Part shown: piece by piece, positions 4,513 through 5,494 of the stretch
Numbering within the stretch: the stretch's first letter is position 1
How the letters are laid out: each line of letters begins with the position of its first letter
Origin: an uncultured Lachnospira sp.
Lineage (GTDB): Bacteria; Bacillota; Clostridia; Lachnospirales; Lachnospiraceae
Length of the DNA stretch: 5,494 nt
Assembly (NCBI GenBank): GCA_910585095.1
Contig: CAJUBU010000011.1
Location: forward strand, 1-5,494
Direction of reading: 5' to 3'
The notes under the pieces: generated by a model
The model's database searches: none
What the model saw: only the letters and a program-made list of their open reading frames with translations
What the model was told of the DNA's origin: nothing
Translations under genes and position numbers: made by a program

Positions 4513-5490
4513 ATGCAAAAGAAAAATGATATAAAAATTTTTTTAAGTTTAATTTTATGGACGCTTATTCCATCTGTCTATTTATTGATTCGGACAAATA
4601 TTGTTTCAGTGAATTATATAGATATGAATATATTAGGGCAAATGGAATGGTTTGATTTAATAGATGAGATTATTAGAACAGCATTTATTACACCATTATA
4701 TTGTCTTCTTAAAGATAAAAATGCCAAGAAAAATGGTTTTTCATTTATACTGTCATTTGGTGTTTATTTTTTATTTACAGTAATTATTTCATTGTATATT
4801 GGCAATATATCTGCATTTATGAATGCTGAATATGCAAAAGAATATCTTTTTTTGCAAGCAGTATCCATGTTGATTGCTTTTATAGGGGTGTTTGTAAATC
4901 TATTGTTTATAATATATGGTCATTATAAGTTTATAGTATTGTTTACAGTAATAAAAATAATTTTACTATCCGTATTTGATTATATATTAATACCTGTTTT
5001 TAAGGATTTAGGAGCAGCTTATTCTGAAATTATTGTAAATACCATTATTGCCATTTTATCCATTATTTTTATTGTCAAAAATAAGTATATGTCATTTGCT
5101 GTTTGGGACAAGGAGTTTTTGTGTTCATGGATGAAAATAGGAGCTTTTTGTGGGTTGCAAATATTTTTAGATAATTTTATTTATGCGCTTATTGTATGCC
5201 GCATGGTAAATGCTGTTTTTGAGTCAGGAAATTATTGGATAGCAAATAATTTCATATGGGGTTGGCTCTTAGTACCTATTACTTGTTTGGTACAAATTAT
5301 ACAAAAAAATTCGTTGAAAAAGATTACCTTTCATCATATCTGGAAATATGTCTGTGTAATTATAGTAATATGGATTATAACTATACCTTTTTGGCAATTT
5401 TTTATACATAATATAATGGGTATTAATAATGATAAAGATATTTTAAATATACTATATATTTCATCTGCCGTATATCCGAACAGCATGTAA
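4513..5490 (+). CDS. MATE-type (Na+/drug antiporter-like) membrane protein, apparently truncated
   Basis: This 325-residue protein has about eight or nine hydrophobic segments (approximately 8-26, 77-96, 113-136, 140-160, 167-188, 245-262 and 280-305 are the clearest). Short basic loops separate several of them. Features such as KDLGAAYSEIIVNTI, in a helix after a short loop, and GNYWIANNFIWGWLL recall MATE-family efflux proteins of Clostridia annotated as Na+-driven multidrug exporters; the substrate cannot be told. The ATG at 4513 follows AGAGGAA (4502-4508); an in-frame TTG at 4489 has no such site. MATE proteins are usually about 440-460 residues with 12 helices. This one stops at YPNSM four bases before the window ends, so the last three or so helices are missing. 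Either a stop or frameshift near 5475 has broken the gene, or the rest continues in another frame beyond the window. It may be nonfunctional. Confidence 0.65.
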   Translation: MQKKNDIKIFLSLILWTLIPSVYLLIRTNIVSVNYIDMNILGQMEWFDLIDEIIRTAFITPLYCLLKDKNAKKNGFSFILSFGVYFLFTVIISLYIGNISAFMNAEYAKEYLFLQAVSMLIAFIGVFVNLLFIIYGHYKFIVLFTVIKIILLSVFDYILIPVFKDLGAAYSEIIVNTIIAILSIIFIVKNKYMSFAVWDKEFLCSWMKIGAFCGLQIFLDNFIYALIVCRMVNAVFESGNYWIANNFIWGWLLVPITCLVQIIQKNSLKKITFHHIWKYVCVIIVIWIITIPFWQFFIHNIMGINNDKDILNILYISSAVYPNSM

Positions 5491-5494
5491 TGAA

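Noticed and set aside
1..5494. CRISPR array, tRNA or rRNA genes
   Set aside because: No regularly spaced repeats, no cloverleaf with a T-loop GTTCRA signature and no rRNA-like stretch were seen on either strand.

Overview
The window is AT-rich (roughly 30% G+C by eye), has strong AGGAGG-type ribosome binding sites and carries gene families typical of gut Clostridia. It most resembles an accessory region of a Lachnospiraceae-like Firmicute. This placement rests on composition and protein style only; no taxonomic marker gene is present.

Layout: (1) 1-282 is non-coding, with a few small dyad repeats. (2) 283-2263 is a two-gene unit: a 46-residue protein whose end overlaps the start of a 616-residue large serine recombinase. 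It closes with a hairpin terminator at 2267-2300. (3) 2308-3679 is a compact operon with its own promoter, two genes and a strong terminator. The first gene encodes a 213-residue protein with a hydrophobic C-terminus; the second encodes a protein with the AbiTii (abortive infection) signature. The two proteins share a nearly identical segment (INN..TNNFY..V....IQQG), so they are probably partners in one defence or conflict system. (4) 3757-3986 is a scar: the first 15 codons of a ParA-type ATPase, ending before its P-loop, joined to a decayed second copy of the recombinase C-terminus. (5) 3982-4012 repeats, at 27 of 31 positions, a sequence found just downstream of the intact recombinase (2308-2338). 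(6) About 4087-4341 is a hairpin-rich, locally more GC-rich stretch ending in a 15-bp terminator, probably a structured non-coding RNA. (7) 4513-5490 is a polytopic membrane protein of MATE-transporter type that appears to lack its C-terminal part.

My reading is that the window shows the right-hand end of one serine-recombinase mobile element, followed in tandem by the shrunken remains of a related one. In that second element a deletion fused parA to the tail of the recombinase but left the AbiTii-like operon intact. The 31-bp repeat that follows both recombinase ends is a candidate attachment site. Because it also looks like a promoter, it may drive the genes next to it. The best candidate for a little-described system is the two-gene AbiTii operon; the structured RNA at about 4087-4341 is the second.
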